The notes: generated by a model from the letters alone, not told the origin. DNA of 40,205 nt from Acidobacteriota bacterium (GCA_028876335.1 JAGWSG010000049.1:1-40205); one strand, 5' to 3'. Numbered from the stretch's first letter, positions 1 through 8,600 are shown. Made by a program: numbers and translations.

Positions 1-238
1 AAATCTGTGCGCATTCAAAGTGATAAGAGCGGCCATCTGAGAAGGTGAAGCCGTGTTTTGAACGCAGGGGCGAGAAGGTGCCTTGCACGGTAGCGGCCAG
101 TTTTCCGCTCGCTTCGGTGATTTCCAGATGGTCACTGAAAGAGAAGAATGCCTTACGTGCTGCATAGGTAATGCCGCCCGCAGTGAAGTCATACTCGGCT
201 GTAAACGAGAGTTTCTGTTCCTTGATGATGAATTCCAA
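1..238 (-). CDS. LURP-one-like protein, N-terminal part (cut by window edge)
   Basis: An open minus-strand frame of about 79 codons runs off the left edge. It reads LEFIIKEQKLSF, then a stretch with YAARKAFFSFSDHLEI and GKLAATVQGTFSP. This beta-rich pattern with a K.FSFSD core resembles LURP-one/Tubby-C-like proteins, small proteins of unknown biochemical role that share the scramblase-type fold. I chose a TTG start because GGAG lies seven bases upstream and there is no in-frame ATG. The gene is divergent from the TetR regulator, so the palindrome between them could act on both. The coding frame is convincing from its residue pattern; the family name is tentative because the C-terminal half is missing. 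Confidence 0.55.
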   Translation of the reverse strand, partial: MEFIIKEQKLSFTAEYDFTAGGITYAARKAFFSFSDHLEITEASGKLAATVQGTFSPLRSKHGFTFSDGRSYHFECAQI

Positions 239-353
239 GACAAGGCTCCGAAGATGGGGTGAGGTTGTTGGGTTGTCTGTCTGCCGCTGTGCCAGCCTAG
301 CATGCGAGGACGAAGGAAAGAGGTTCAATTCCGGATTTATTGACAGCCATCTG

Positions 354-381
354 CATTCATGTCAGTATACTGACATGAATG
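354..381. promoter_or_regulatory. 28-bp perfect palindrome, probable TetR operator
   Basis: CATTCATGTCAGTA is followed directly by its exact reverse complement, giving a gapless 28-bp palindrome. It covers the proposed ATG of the TetR gene and a TATACT hexamer, and TTGACA lies just upstream at 340-345. A long palindrome over the promoter of a TetR gene is the classic arrangement for autorepression. The assignment to this regulator is inferred from position. Confidence 0.7.
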
Positions 382-971
382 TAGGAGAGACATCCGGAGG
401 GCTGCGGGCACGCCAGATGGCGGCCACCCGAGAAGCGATTCTGGAAACGGCAATGGAGATGCTGGCACTTGGCGAAGATCAGGGATTTTCGCACGAGTCA
501 ATTTCAGATGCTGCCGGGATGAGCGCGCGCACGGTCTATCGGCATTTCCCTGACCGCGGAAGCCTGTTGCAGGCGCTGTGGGAGCGGTTGCGGGAGCAGA
601 CGAAGACGCGCTTTCCTCAGAGCGAAGGCGAGATTGTCAGGCTGACACGAAAGGCTTTTCAGCAGTTCGACGAGAATGAGCCATTGATTCGGTCGGTACT
701 GAATTCATCCGCAGGCACAGCGGTGCGCGAGCGTGGCGGCGCGGAGGGCAGGCCGGCATTCACGCATAGTCTGGGCCCCCTTCTGGCGGGTAAAAGCTCA
801 AAGGAACGCGCGCGTATTGTTGCGGTTTTCCTGGCGCTCTACAGCGCTCCGTTCTGGAATTTGCTGCGTGATCGCGGCGGCCTGAGTGGCCCCGACGCGC
901 AGGAGGCCGCGGTATGGGCCATGGAAACTCTGCTGGAAGCTCTGCATAAACAGAGCAGGAAAGGAAATTAG
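375..971 (+). CDS. TetR/AcrR-family transcriptional regulator
   Basis: This 198-residue protein has the TetR layout. An N-terminal helix with ATREAILETA leads into a helix-turn-helix, ISDAAGMSARTVYRHFPDR (roughly residues 40-58), followed by a helical ligand-binding domain without recognisable specificity. It should be a one-component DNA-binding repressor. The start is uncertain: the ATG lies inside the palindrome without a Shine-Dalgarno sequence, and the next in-frame ATG (417) would clip the first helix. The stop is three bases before the cupin ATG, so the two genes are very likely co-transcribed and respond to the same signal. The inducer is unknown. Confidence 0.85.
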   Translation: MNVGETSGGLRARQMAATREAILETAMEMLALGEDQGFSHESISDAAGMSARTVYRHFPDRGSLLQALWERLREQTKTRFPQSEGEIVRLTRKAFQQFDENEPLIRSVLNSSAGTAVRERGGAEGRPAFTHSLGPLLAGKSSKERARIVAVFLALYSAPFWNLLRDRGGLSGPDAQEAAVWAMETLLEALHKQSRKGN

Positions 972-974
972 GAC

Positions 975-1433
975 ATGCAGAAGACAAATCAACGGATCGA
1001 CATTTTGGGTGCGGAGCTGAAATGGCTCCTGCCTCTGGAAGCAACTGGCAACAAGTACTGCCTGCTGGAGGCGCGCATTGCGCCTGGCGTGGGCGTACCG
1101 CCGCATCAGCATCCTGATCAGGAATCGTTCTATGTGCTTGAGGGAGACCCGGAGTTTGCACTTGAAATCAATGGTCGATTGAAGTGGCAATCCGCTGTGC
1201 CAGGGCAACTGGTGAATGTTCCACCGAATGCGATCCATGGATTTCGCAATACGAGTTACGACGAAGTCCGTGTGTTGATCACAGGCACGGAAGGGCTTGG
1301 AAGATTCTTTGAAGAAGCAGGTCTGGTGCTGGCAGAGGGTGAAAGCGCGTGCGCAGAGCCATCACCGGACACCATCCAACAGGTGATTTCGATTGCGGAG
1401 AAGCATGGCCAGCGGTTTCTGGGACCGGCATAG
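975..1433 (+). CDS. Cupin-domain protein
   Basis: This 152-residue single-domain protein carries both cupin motifs. Motif 1 is PPHQHPDQESFYVLEG (about residues 41-56), with two His and a Glu that normally bind a metal. Motif 2 is PPNAIHGFRN, with the third His ligand. Small cupins of this kind act as dioxygenases, isomerases or ligand-binding proteins, and the substrate cannot be read from the sequence. It follows the TetR gene after three bases and is probably the regulator's target. A GGA-containing site in the end of the TetR gene can serve as ribosome binding site. It is convergent with trmFO, with 25 bases between the stops. Confidence 0.85.
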   Translation: MQKTNQRIDILGAELKWLLPLEATGNKYCLLEARIAPGVGVPPHQHPDQESFYVLEGDPEFALEINGRLKWQSAVPGQLVNVPPNAIHGFRNTSYDEVRVLITGTEGLGRFFEEAGLVLAEGESACAEPSPDTIQQVISIAEKHGQRFLGPA

Positions 1434-1458
1434 AAAGAAACTTACCAGCCAGCGTGTG

Positions 1459-2835
1459 CTAGCGAGACGAGATGGACGGAGCGTTGGTAAGGGCAACAGA
1501 GGACAACCAGCTATCGAACTCGACCAGCGCACGCTCACACTGGATGCGATGACGCTCCTTCTTGTCGCGGACCCTTTTGCGCAGTTCTTCCTCGAGCGGG
1601 ACAAGCAGATCGAAGGTGATGTTGGCGGGCTGGAATTCTTTGGGATTGGCTTCCGTAATGTAATGCACCAGCGAGCCGATAGCGCTGCTGCGGGGAGCGA
1701 GTGCAGGTTCTCTGCCCTGTGCAAGGTTTGCTGCGTAAATTCCGGCAAGCATGCCGGTGGCGATGGATTCGGTGTAGCCTTCGACGCCGGAGAGCTGGCC
1801 GGCGAAGTGGATCGATGGGTCAGCCTTGAGGCGAAGGTGCTTGTCGAGCAAAGCGGGCGCGCAGATGTAGGTGTTGCGGTGAATCTGGCCGTAGCGAAGG
1901 AATTTGGCGTTTTCAAGGCCGGGGATGAGGCGGAGAACGCGCGCCTGTTCGCCCCACTTTAGGTGATTCTGAAAGCCGACGAGGTTGTAGCTGTCGGCGC
2001 GGAGATTTTCCTTGCGCAGCTGGACGACGGCCCAGGGAGTTTTCCCGGTGCGCGGATCACGCAGGCCAACGGGCTTCATGGGACCGAAGCGAAGAGTGTC
2101 GCGACCGCGCTTGGCGAGCACTTCAATAGGCAGGCAGCCTTCAAAGTAGTCAAGCTGCTCCCACTCCTTGGCTTCGGCGGCTTCGGCTTCGACGAGCGCG
2201 TCGAAGAAGCGGTCGTACTCTTCACGCGACATGGGACAGTTGATGTAGTCGGCGGTGCCTTTGTCCCAGCGCGCGGCGAAGTAGACGCGATCCATGTCAA
2301 TGGTTTCCGCATCGACGATTGGCGAGATGGAATCGTAGAACGCCAAGTGCTCAGATCCGGTGATGCGCTGAATCTCTGCGCTGAGGGCGGGAGAGGTGAG
2401 GGGGCCGGTGGCCAAGATGGTGATGTACTCTGGGCCGTTCCCGTCCTGGACAAGGGAGGTGACTTCTTCGCGGATGACGCGAATACGCGGCTCAGCGGCG
2501 ATGGCTTCAGCGATGCGGAGGGAAAACTCAACGCGGTCGACGGCGAGCGCGTGGCCTGCCGGGACTGCCGTTTCGTCCGCGATGCGCAAGAGTGCGGAAC
2601 CGGCACGACGCATCTCCTCTTTCAGTAGCCAGGGCGTGGTGTTTGGAGATTCGCTCTTAAGAGAATTCGAGCAGAGCAGCTCGCCGAATTCGATGGTCTG
2701 GTGCGCGGGGGTAAGGCGTGGCTGGCCATTGACGATGGCGCGCATCTCATAGAGATCGACATCACACCCCAGGCGGGCAGCGGTCAGAGCGGCTTCCGGG
2801 CCGGCGAGTCCACCGCCAATGACGCGAATCTTCAT
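1459..2835 (-). CDS. trmFO: Methylenetetrahydrofolate-tRNA-(uracil-5-)-methyltransferase TrmFO
   Basis: TrmFO makes 5-methyluridine at tRNA position 54 with methylenetetrahydrofolate and FAD(H2). The 458-residue protein starts with the dinucleotide-binding loop GGGLAGPEAA (7-16). It has the family signature HQTIEFGELLCSNSLKSE around Cys55, and YINCPMSREEY with Cys200; both cysteines correspond to positions important in characterised TrmFO. ATGCAPALL-type tRNA-enzyme family features such as YTESIATGMLAG near the C-terminal third also fit. Length is normal for the family. Its start overlaps the end of the GNAT gene by four bases (ATGA), so the two are translationally coupled. The last part lies convergent to the cupin gene. 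Confidence 0.96.
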   Translation of the reverse strand: MKIRVIGGGLAGPEAALTAARLGCDVDLYEMRAIVNGQPRLTPAHQTIEFGELLCSNSLKSESPNTTPWLLKEEMRRAGSALLRIADETAVPAGHALAVDRVEFSLRIAEAIAAEPRIRVIREEVTSLVQDGNGPEYITILATGPLTSPALSAEIQRITGSEHLAFYDSISPIVDAETIDMDRVYFAARWDKGTADYINCPMSREEYDRFFDALVEAEAAEAKEWEQLDYFEGCLPIEVLAKRGRDTLRFGPMKPVGLRDPRTGKTPWAVVQLRKENLRADSYNLVGFQNHLKWGEQARVLRLIPGLENAKFLRYGQIHRNTYICAPALLDKHLRLKADPSIHFAGQLSGVEGYTESIATGMLAGIYAANLAQGREPALAPRSSAIGSLVHYITEANPKEFQPANITFDLLVPLEEELRKRVRDKKERHRIQCERALVEFDSWLSSVALTNAPSISSR

Positions 2836-3347
2836 GAGGGTGCGCCTGCTTCGGCGATTGCATCATCTTTCTGGCCTGCGAGCGCCAGCAAGGACTTTCC
2901 GGTGATACGAACATTGCGCCATTCATCGAGGAATTCCGCACCCATGGCTCTGTAGAAGTCGATGGCAGGCGTGTTCCAGTCGAGGACTTCCCACTGCAGG
3001 CGGCCACAGTTGTTTTCAACGGCAACCTGTGCCACCCGCTGAAGCAGAGCCTTGCCAACGCCGAGACCGCGCAGCTCAGGCAGGACGAAAAGATCCTCAA
3101 GATAAAGGCCGGGACGGCCGAGCCAGGTGGAGTAGTTGAAAAAGTAGAGTGCGAAGCCGGCGGGACGGCCGTCCTGCTCGGCCATCAGGCATCGATAGAA
3201 AGGTTGAGGCCCAAATCCGTCGCGCAACAAGTCGTCCAGAGTCGCGTCTACAGCATCAGGCTCGCGTTCGTACTCCGCAAGGGCGCGGATGAAAGCCAGA
3301 ATCTGCGGAGCGTCTTCGCGGACAGCGGGACGAATGGTGATTGCCAT
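2832..3347 (-). CDS. GNAT-family N-acetyltransferase
   Basis: This 171-residue acetyltransferase has the acetyl-CoA loop LPELRGLGVGKALL (Q/RxxGxG/A pattern) and the C-terminal segment WNTPAIDFYRAMGAEFLDEW. It resembles diamine/thialysine-type GNATs (Y.EDLFV, FYRAMGA), but the acceptor is not certain. The frame is open far upstream; I chose the ATG before AITIRPAVRED because the GNAT fold begins there and a TACAAT box lies six bases upstream, with no Shine-Dalgarno site. That spacing suggests a leaderless transcript. The gene overlaps trmFO by four bases and is first in that two-gene operon. Confidence 0.9.
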   Translation of the reverse strand: MAITIRPAVREDAPQILAFIRALAEYEREPDAVDATLDDLLRDGFGPQPFYRCLMAEQDGRPAGFALYFFNYSTWLGRPGLYLEDLFVLPELRGLGVGKALLQRVAQVAVENNCGRLQWEVLDWNTPAIDFYRAMGAEFLDEWRNVRITGKSLLALAGQKDDAIAEAGAPS

Positions 3348-3353
3348 GAGACC

Positions 3354-3359
3354 ATTGTA
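3354..3359 (-). promoter_or_regulatory. Candidate -10 box (TACAAT) of the GNAT-trmFO operon
   Basis: TACAAT on the minus strand ends six bases before the GNAT ATG, so transcription should begin at or next to the start codon. No convincing -35 hexamer is seen at 16-18 bases. The position is direct observation; leaderless expression is inference. Confidence 0.45.
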
Positions 3360-3622
3360 GAGTGTGATAACCGCCACAAAAGGATGCTTCAGGCGGGCAG
3401 TAGCATCGTGGAGCAGGCCCCGCTTAAGAGCACGATTATTCGCCGGATGCGAAGGCAGGGCGCAACGTTGTATCGTATTGGCTGTTGGCTGCCGTATGGC
3501 GCAGGTCGGGCTGGCCGTCGCATTGACCGCGAAATCCGAACCTTTCCCGGCGGGCTGGCAAGACATTTCAGGACCGAATCCGCGGGCTTTTCGGTAGGTC
3601 CGCGCCTCCAAGGAGAACACAT

Positions 3623-4825
3623 ATGAAACGCACACTTGCACTTTGGTTGGGCGTTCTGGCACTTTCGCTGACGCCCGCTTTCGGGCAGGCGCCGGCTGCT
3701 TCTCAAGCCCAGGCCATGGGCAAGATTCACGGCCAGATCACCAACCCTTCTGGTGCGCCGCAGACCACAGGCAGCGTGAGTCTTTCGACCGATGGTGGCC
3801 ACACCGCCAAATACACCTTTCCAGTGAATTCTGCCGGACAGTATTCCGGCGAAGCAGCACCGGGAACGTATATGGCGATTTATCGCCAGCCTGACACGCC
3901 GCCGGACAAAATGGTGGACTCATTCAACAACGTCAAGATTGTTGCTGGTGAAGACACATTGCAGGACTTCGATATGTCGCGCGCGGAGTTCGTCGCCAAA
4001 TTGCCGGAAGAAACACGGAAGCAGCTGGAGGATATGCGAAAGCATAACTCCGAAGCGTTGAAGGCGAATGAGGTGATCAAGCACCTCAATGAAGATTTGA
4101 GACAGGTGAACGAGGACCAAAAAGAGGCCGGTCAGGCGCAGCAATTGGCTCAGCAGCAGTTGGGTGCCAACGCCTCCAGGGCTGATCTCGAAGCCAAAGA
4201 AGCGGAGATCAAGACTGCCAAGTATACCGACATGGAAACCCTGATGACCAAGGACACGGCAGCCAAGCCGGATGCGTCGATTCTTTGGGCTCAGCTGGGT
4301 CAGGCGAAGCTCGGGCTCAAGAAGTATGACGAGGCAGAGACCGCCTTCAAGAAGGCGCTTGAAGTAGACGCGGCATCCAAGAAGCCCAACCCGGAAATCG
4401 TTGGCATGGCAGATGCCGGTCTGGGCGAAGTGTATGCACGCACGGGCAAAGTTGCCGAAGCCAACGCGGCGTATGACGCGGCAGCAAAGGCGAACCCCGC
4501 GAAGGCTGCCATGTACCTTCGCAACGAGGCGGTCATCTTCTTCCAGGCGGGCAATGGGGATGCCCAGGTTGCAGCGGCTCAGGAAGCCATAAAGACATCC
4601 CCTGACGATGCGGTGCTGTATTACCTCATCGGCCAGGGTCTGGTGCAGAAGGCGACGGTCGATCCGAAGACTCAGCGGATTGTGCTTCCTCCGGGTTGTG
4701 CGGACGCCTATCAGAAATATCTTGAACTTGCGCCGGATGGTCCTTACTCCGCCGACGCCAAGGGCATCTTGCAGCAGGCGGGAGAGAAGATCACCTCCTC
4801 GTACAAGGCAGGTAGAAAGAAATAG
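3623..4825 (+). CDS. Secreted TPR protein with N-terminal carboxypeptidase-regulatory-like domain
   Basis: This 400-residue protein starts with a clear signal peptide (MKRTLALWLGVLALSLTPAFG, cleavage near AFG-Q). Next is a beta domain of the carboxypeptidase-regulatory/CNA-B-like type (GKIHGQITNPSGAP ... GTYMAIYR, about 33-90), a charged coiled-coil segment (about 115-185), and then TPR-type helices (ASILWAQLGQAKLGLKKYDEAETAFKKAL and later repeats). Proteins of this layout are common in Acidobacteriota and are probably periplasmic or outer-membrane scaffolds; no enzyme motif is present. The start is set by AAGGAG seven bases before the ATG. The gene is followed at once by a strong hairpin terminator, so it is likely monocistronic. 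Confidence 0.88.
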   Translation: MKRTLALWLGVLALSLTPAFGQAPAASQAQAMGKIHGQITNPSGAPQTTGSVSLSTDGGHTAKYTFPVNSAGQYSGEAAPGTYMAIYRQPDTPPDKMVDSFNNVKIVAGEDTLQDFDMSRAEFVAKLPEETRKQLEDMRKHNSEALKANEVIKHLNEDLRQVNEDQKEAGQAQQLAQQQLGANASRADLEAKEAEIKTAKYTDMETLMTKDTAAKPDASILWAQLGQAKLGLKKYDEAETAFKKALEVDAASKKPNPEIVGMADAGLGEVYARTGKVAEANAAYDAAAKANPAKAAMYLRNEAVIFFQAGNGDAQVAAAQEAIKTSPDDAVLYYLIGQGLVQKATVDPKTQRIVLPPGCADAYQKYLELAPDGPYSADAKGILQQAGEKITSSYKAGRKK

Positions 4826-4842
4826 CCGCCAGTTTCCGCTGG

Positions 4843-4882
4843 AAACAGAAAGGGCGCATCAAGCGATGCGCCCTTTCTGTTT
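4843..4882 (+). terminator. Rho-independent terminator after the TPR gene
   Basis: An 18-bp perfect stem (AAACAGAAAGGGCGCATC) closes on the loop AAGC, with a T-containing stretch (TTGTTG) immediately after it. It lies 18 bases downstream of the TPR stop and separates that gene from moeA. Confidence 0.85.
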
Positions 4883-4948
4883 GTTGTCGAGTTTGCGCAA
4901 ATCTCCATTGCAGACCGCTCCGGATTCGTTACGCCCTGCCAATCCTCT

Positions 4949-4954
4949 TACAAT
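4949..4954 (+). promoter_or_regulatory. Candidate -10 box (TACAAT) of moeA-moaC
   Basis: TACAAT ends seven bases before the moeA ATG. The intervening bases contain GGAGG, but only one base from the ATG, too close for a normal Shine-Dalgarno contact. A leaderless transcript explains both facts better. The -35 region (TTCGTT at 4925) is weak. Confidence 0.45.
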
Positions 4955-4961
4955 CGGAGGC

Positions 4962-6224
4962 ATGACTTCAGCACTGCTGAGCTACGAGGATGCGGCCCTC
5001 CTGGTGCAACGTTACGCGGAGCAACTCGCTGCACGCCCGAAGAAGACGGCGCACGTGAAGCTGGCAAATACCGCAGGCAGAGTTCTTGCTTCACCATTGT
5101 TGGCGGACGAAGACCAGCCTTTGTTTCCGCGATCCACGCGGGACGGATACGCGTGCCGTATTGAAGAGATAATGCAATTTGATTGGCTCCCTGTTGCCGG
5201 ATCGACGCAGGCGGGACAGGCCCCTGCGAGCAGCCTTCCATCAGGTGCAGTATGGGAAATCATGACGGGCGCGCCGGTTCCCAACGGGGCCGATGCCGTT
5301 GTGATGCTCGAGCATGTGGACCGCGAGGAAAATCGCATCCGCATGCAGCGAGAACGCAAACTCCAGGCTTGGGATAATGTGGTCCCGCGCGCTGCGCAGG
5401 CGATGAAAGGCGATGTTCTTCTAGAAGCCGGTACGCAAATCGGCGCATCGCAGATTGCCCTTGCTGCCACCTGTGGAGCCGCGGTACTGGATGTCTGCGT
5501 GCAGCCACGCGTGGCCATCCTTACCACCGGTGATGAACTGATTCCGGTTGAAGCTGAACCGGGACCTGCGCAGATTCGCAATTCCAATGCGCCGATGCTT
5601 GCCGCGCTGGTTGCCGAAGCAGGCGGGGAACCGTGGATATTGCCGGCGGCTGCCGATACGGCGGAGGCAATCGAGGGCGCGCTTCACAAAGTACTCCAAG
5701 GAGAGAACGGGGCCGACATGCTGCTGATCTCCGGTGGTGTTTCCGCAGGCAAGTTCGATCTGGTGGAGCCGTGCCTCGAGAAGCTGGGCGCTACTTTTCA
5801 CTTTACGGGCATTCGCATTCAACCGGGAAAGCCGCTGGTCTTTGGAGAAGTACCGCGTGCCGGTGCGGAGCCTTTGCCGTTCTTCGGATTGCCGGGTAAT
5901 CCCATCTCTTCTGCGGTCACGTTCCGGCTGTTTGCTTCGCGTGCGGTTGGTGCGCTGGCAGGCAATCGTAATGCCGGACCTTCCTTTGCGCTTGCTGAAC
6001 TGCGTGAAGGAACCAAAGGGCGCGGCAACGCGGGCCTCACGCGCTTCTTTCCTGCGTATTGCGATTTTCATTCCTTCACGGATCGACTACCACGCGTGGA
6101 CACAGTTCCGTGGCAAGGCAGTGGTGACCTGGCTGCGTTTGGACGATCCAATTGCTGCGTCATTGTGCCGGAAGGAACGGCAAGTCTTGACGCGGGCGCC
6201 GTCACACGAATTCTCTTGTTTTAA
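4962..6224 (+). CDS. moeA: Molybdopterin molybdenumtransferase MoeA
   Basis: MoeA inserts molybdate into adenylylated molybdopterin in the last step of Moco synthesis. The 420-residue protein has the typical start SYEDAALLVQ, the RSTRDGYA motif with the functional Asp (residue 61), EIMTGAPVPNGADAVVMLE (99-117), the central TTGDELI segment of the MoaB/Mog-like domain, SGGVSAGKFD, and the C-terminal FFGLPGNPISS. The frame stays open upstream into the TPR gene, but those residues match nothing in the family; the ATG before TSALLSYED is the natural start. The stop is ten bases before moaC, so both are one operon. Confidence 0.95.
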   Translation: MTSALLSYEDAALLVQRYAEQLAARPKKTAHVKLANTAGRVLASPLLADEDQPLFPRSTRDGYACRIEEIMQFDWLPVAGSTQAGQAPASSLPSGAVWEIMTGAPVPNGADAVVMLEHVDREENRIRMQRERKLQAWDNVVPRAAQAMKGDVLLEAGTQIGASQIALAATCGAAVLDVCVQPRVAILTTGDELIPVEAEPGPAQIRNSNAPMLAALVAEAGGEPWILPAAADTAEAIEGALHKVLQGENGADMLLISGGVSAGKFDLVEPCLEKLGATFHFTGIRIQPGKPLVFGEVPRAGAEPLPFFGLPGNPISSAVTFRLFASRAVGALAGNRNAGPSFALAELREGTKGRGNAGLTRFFPAYCDFHSFTDRLPRVDTVPWQGSGDLAAFGRSNCCVIVPEGTASLDAGAVTRILLF

Positions 6225-6234
6225 GGAGTTGTCG

Positions 6235-6717
6235 ATGACTACGGATTCAGGCAAGCTTTCGCACTTTGATGAAGCAGGCGATGCGCGCATGGTGGACGTG
6301 AGCGCAAAGCAACTTTCGCGTCGCACTGCCACCGCTTCCGCCTTTGTCGAGCTCTCCCAGGAAGTTCTTGCGGCTCTTCCCTCCAATCCAAAAGGTAACC
6401 CGCTGGAAGTGGCTCGCTTCGCCGGAATTCAGGCCGCGAAAAAAACATCCGAATTGATTCCGATGTGCCATCCGCTGGCGCTGACCCATGTGGATGTAAC
6501 GGCAAGCATTGAGAACGACGGCGTACGTATCGTCGCATCGGCGGCCACAGTCGGCCCCACCGGCGTAGAGATGGAGGCGCTCACGGCCGCATCTGTTGCA
6601 GCGCTCACTGTATACGACATGACAAAAGCGCTGGACAAAGGAATTGTCATCCGGCATATTCGGCTGGAAGAAAAATCGGGTGGCAAAAGCGGCGACTTCC
6701 GGCGTGTACCATCTTGA
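6235..6717 (+). CDS. moaC: Cyclic pyranopterin monophosphate synthase MoaC
   Basis: MoaC converts 3',8-cyclo-7,8-dihydro-GTP to cyclic pyranopterin monophosphate in Moco synthesis. The 160-residue length is normal for the family. Signatures are KKTSELIPMCHPLALTHVDV (around residues 71-90) and GPTGVEMEALTAASVAALTVYDM (about 106-128), with the catalytic Lys in the following DMTKALDKG. AAGGAG lies six bases before the ATG. MoaA, MoaD, MoaE and Mog are not in this window, so the pathway is split over the chromosome. Confidence 0.96.
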   Translation: MTTDSGKLSHFDEAGDARMVDVSAKQLSRRTATASAFVELSQEVLAALPSNPKGNPLEVARFAGIQAAKKTSELIPMCHPLALTHVDVTASIENDGVRIVASAATVGPTGVEMEALTAASVAALTVYDMTKALDKGIVIRHIRLEEKSGGKSGDFRRVPS

Positions 6718-6821
6718 AACTGAAAGTCAAAAGGGTTGCCATCTTGATGCGGGGCGAAAAGAAACGCAACAGTAACGGGAAAAGTGTGTTTCTATTCGCA
6801 TAAGCAGTCGCGAGGTGCAAC

Positions 6822-6989
6822 ATGAAACGTTATCCCCAATTTGAAGTTGCCATCAGCGATGCAGACCGCGCTGAAATCGAAGCGATCTATATCGAGCTCA
6901 TGCGTGAGCGCGATCTGGCCGCAGAATCCGGCTCTGATACCACCGGCACATCGTCGAGCGATTTGCCGGGTGACAGCGAAGCGCACTAA
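6822..6989 (+). CDS. Small hypothetical protein (55 aa)
   Basis: This short frame begins MKRYPQFEVAISDADRAEIE and ends in a Ser/Thr/Asp-rich tail. GAGGTG lies four bases before the ATG. The first 35 residues look like a real acidic amphipathic helix, and the gene has its own space between moaC and the glycosidase. No domain is recognised. Confidence 0.55.
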   Translation: MKRYPQFEVAISDADRAEIEAIYIELMRERDLAAESGSDTTGTSSSDLPGDSEAH

Positions 6990-7025
6990 CGCTGCGAGGG
7001 ACTGCTTCCCGTCAACAAAACGATT

Positions 7026-7047
7026 GCGCCAGCCAACGCGCTGGCGC
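7026..7047 (+). terminator. Possible weak terminator hairpin
   Basis: GCGCCAGC pairs with GCTGGCGC across the six-base loop CAACGC, 36 bases after the 55-residue gene. There is no T-tract behind it, so it may only pause transcription or stabilise the transcript end. Confidence 0.4.
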
Positions 7048-7105
7048 CCGACTTGCAACATTACGCAGAAGGCGTAGCATTTTTCTTTCGCATGAAGGAG
7101 AGTCT

Positions 7106-8584
7106 ATGCTGCGTTCTAAGTTGCTTTTGTCTGTATTTGTTTTGATTGGCGTTGCGGCACAGGCACAGAAGATCGAAGTCTATCAGACAACTCCGGATTT
7201 GCTTGAGACTTTGTCGCATCGGGCGAACCTGCACTTCCACGGGAAGAATTCAAAAGCGGAGATGCCGGTCATCAACGTCGATGACAGCCAGCGTTTCCAG
7301 AAAATTGACGGATTCGGTGCGTCGCTCACCGATGCAGCGGCGTGGCTATTTGCGAAGAAGTTGCCCCCTCGCCAGACCGACAAGACTTTTGAGCAGCTCT
7401 TTTCGCCAGAAAAAGGAATCGGTCTGAGCTTTCTTCGCCAACCGATCGGTTCATCGGATCTGGCCGTTACTTTCTACTCCTTTGACGACCTCTGCAAACA
7501 GAGCACAACGGCCTGCACAACTCCGGAAGGAGTGACCGATCCCCGGTTGGAACACTTCTCTCTCGCGCATGATGAGGAATACATTCTTCCACTGCTGAAG
7601 AAGGCAATTGCGCTCAATCCCGACCTGCACGTCATGCTTTCGCCATGGAGCCCTCCCGGCTGGATGAAGACAACCCGCACCATGCTCGGCTCAAACCCGG
7701 AGACGAAAGAGGAATCGCACCTGAAGCCGGAGTTCTACGCAGCGTTTGCTCAGTACCTTGTGAAGACGATTGAGGGCTACCAGGCGGCGGGCGTGCCTGT
7801 GTGGGCTATCAGTGTGCAAAACGAGCCGCTCTATGCGCCGCCCACTTACAGCGGCATGCACATGGATGCTGAAGAGCAGGCGAAGTTTCTTGGCGAGGAC
7901 CTGGGACCGGCGCTGAAGGCGGCGCAGTTATCTCCGAAGGTGATGGTGTACGACCACAACTGGGACCGGCCCGACTATCCCGAAACCGTGTTGAAAGATC
8001 CAAAGGCCGGCGCGTTGGCGGCAGGTACTGCGTGGCACCACTACGAAGGCAACCCGGCGGTGATGACAAAGAATCATGAGGAATTTCCGAGCAAGGGGCA
8101 GTGGGTCACGGAATCAAGCGGCGGCACATGGCAAAAGGGTCTGCATAACAATGGCAACATTCTGGCGGAAGAGGCAGCGGAACTGATCGCCGTGATGCGC
8201 AACTGGTCACGAGGCTATGTGCTCTGGGCACTGGCGACTGATCAGAACCATGGCCCGCATGTGGGTGGGTGTGACACCTGCCGCGGCCTGGTGACGATCG
8301 ATTTGACGGTGCCGAAGCATCCACACGTGAAGAAGGAACTCGACTTTTACGTACTCGGCCATGCGAGCAGATTTCTGGAGCCGGGAGCTGTGCGCATCGC
8401 CAGCAATGAGCCCAAGGACTCATCGCTTAAGGATGTTGCATTCAGTAATCCCAGCGGCACAGTTGTTCTCTACGTTCTGAATGAAGGATTGAAGAGCCAG
8501 TGGTTTCAAATTCTCTTCCATGAAAAAACAGCGGCCACCTTAATCCCCAAGGGATCGGTGGCCACTTTTATCTGGAAACCGTAA
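7106..8584 (+). CDS. Secreted glycoside hydrolase family 30 (glucosylceramidase-like)
   Basis: This 492-residue retaining glycosidase has a signal peptide (MLRSKLLLSVFVLIGVAAQA-Q). The GH30 (alpha/beta)8 barrel begins at QKIDGFGASLTDAAAW (65-80). The acid/base is Glu240 in VWAISVQNEP and the nucleophile is Glu336 in QWVTESSGG. LSPWSPPGWMKT (178-189) is also typical. A C-terminal beta region (about 420-492) matches the side domain of the family. GH30 members of this type cleave beta-glucosides such as glucosylceramide, or beta-1,6-glucan; the exact substrate is not readable. A GGAG site lies seven bases before the ATG. It probably acts in the periplasm or outside the cell on plant or fungal polymers. 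Confidence 0.92.
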   Translation: MLRSKLLLSVFVLIGVAAQAQKIEVYQTTPDLLETLSHRANLHFHGKNSKAEMPVINVDDSQRFQKIDGFGASLTDAAAWLFAKKLPPRQTDKTFEQLFSPEKGIGLSFLRQPIGSSDLAVTFYSFDDLCKQSTTACTTPEGVTDPRLEHFSLAHDEEYILPLLKKAIALNPDLHVMLSPWSPPGWMKTTRTMLGSNPETKEESHLKPEFYAAFAQYLVKTIEGYQAAGVPVWAISVQNEPLYAPPTYSGMHMDAEEQAKFLGEDLGPALKAAQLSPKVMVYDHNWDRPDYPETVLKDPKAGALAAGTAWHHYEGNPAVMTKNHEEFPSKGQWVTESSGGTWQKGLHNNGNILAEEAAELIAVMRNWSRGYVLWALATDQNHGPHVGGCDTCRGLVTIDLTVPKHPHVKKELDFYVLGHASRFLEPGAVRIASNEPKDSSLKDVAFSNPSGTVVLYVLNEGLKSQWFQILFHEKTAATLIPKGSVATFIWKP

Positions 8585-8600
8585 CTGCTACGGCGAAACA

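Noticed and set aside
1393..2752. Long plus-strand frames opposite trmFO
   Set aside because: They are shadows of the high-GC third-position bias of trmFO; the translations are low-complexity and match no family, and trmFO is certain.
3348..3662. N-terminal extension of the GNAT protein by 105 codons
   Set aside because: It overlaps the divergent TPR gene start and has no acetyltransferase features; the fold begins at AITIRP.
4608..4961. N-terminal extension of MoeA by 118 codons
   Set aside because: It would overlap the TPR gene and cross its terminator; the residues do not resemble MoeA, and the ATG at 4962 matches the family start.
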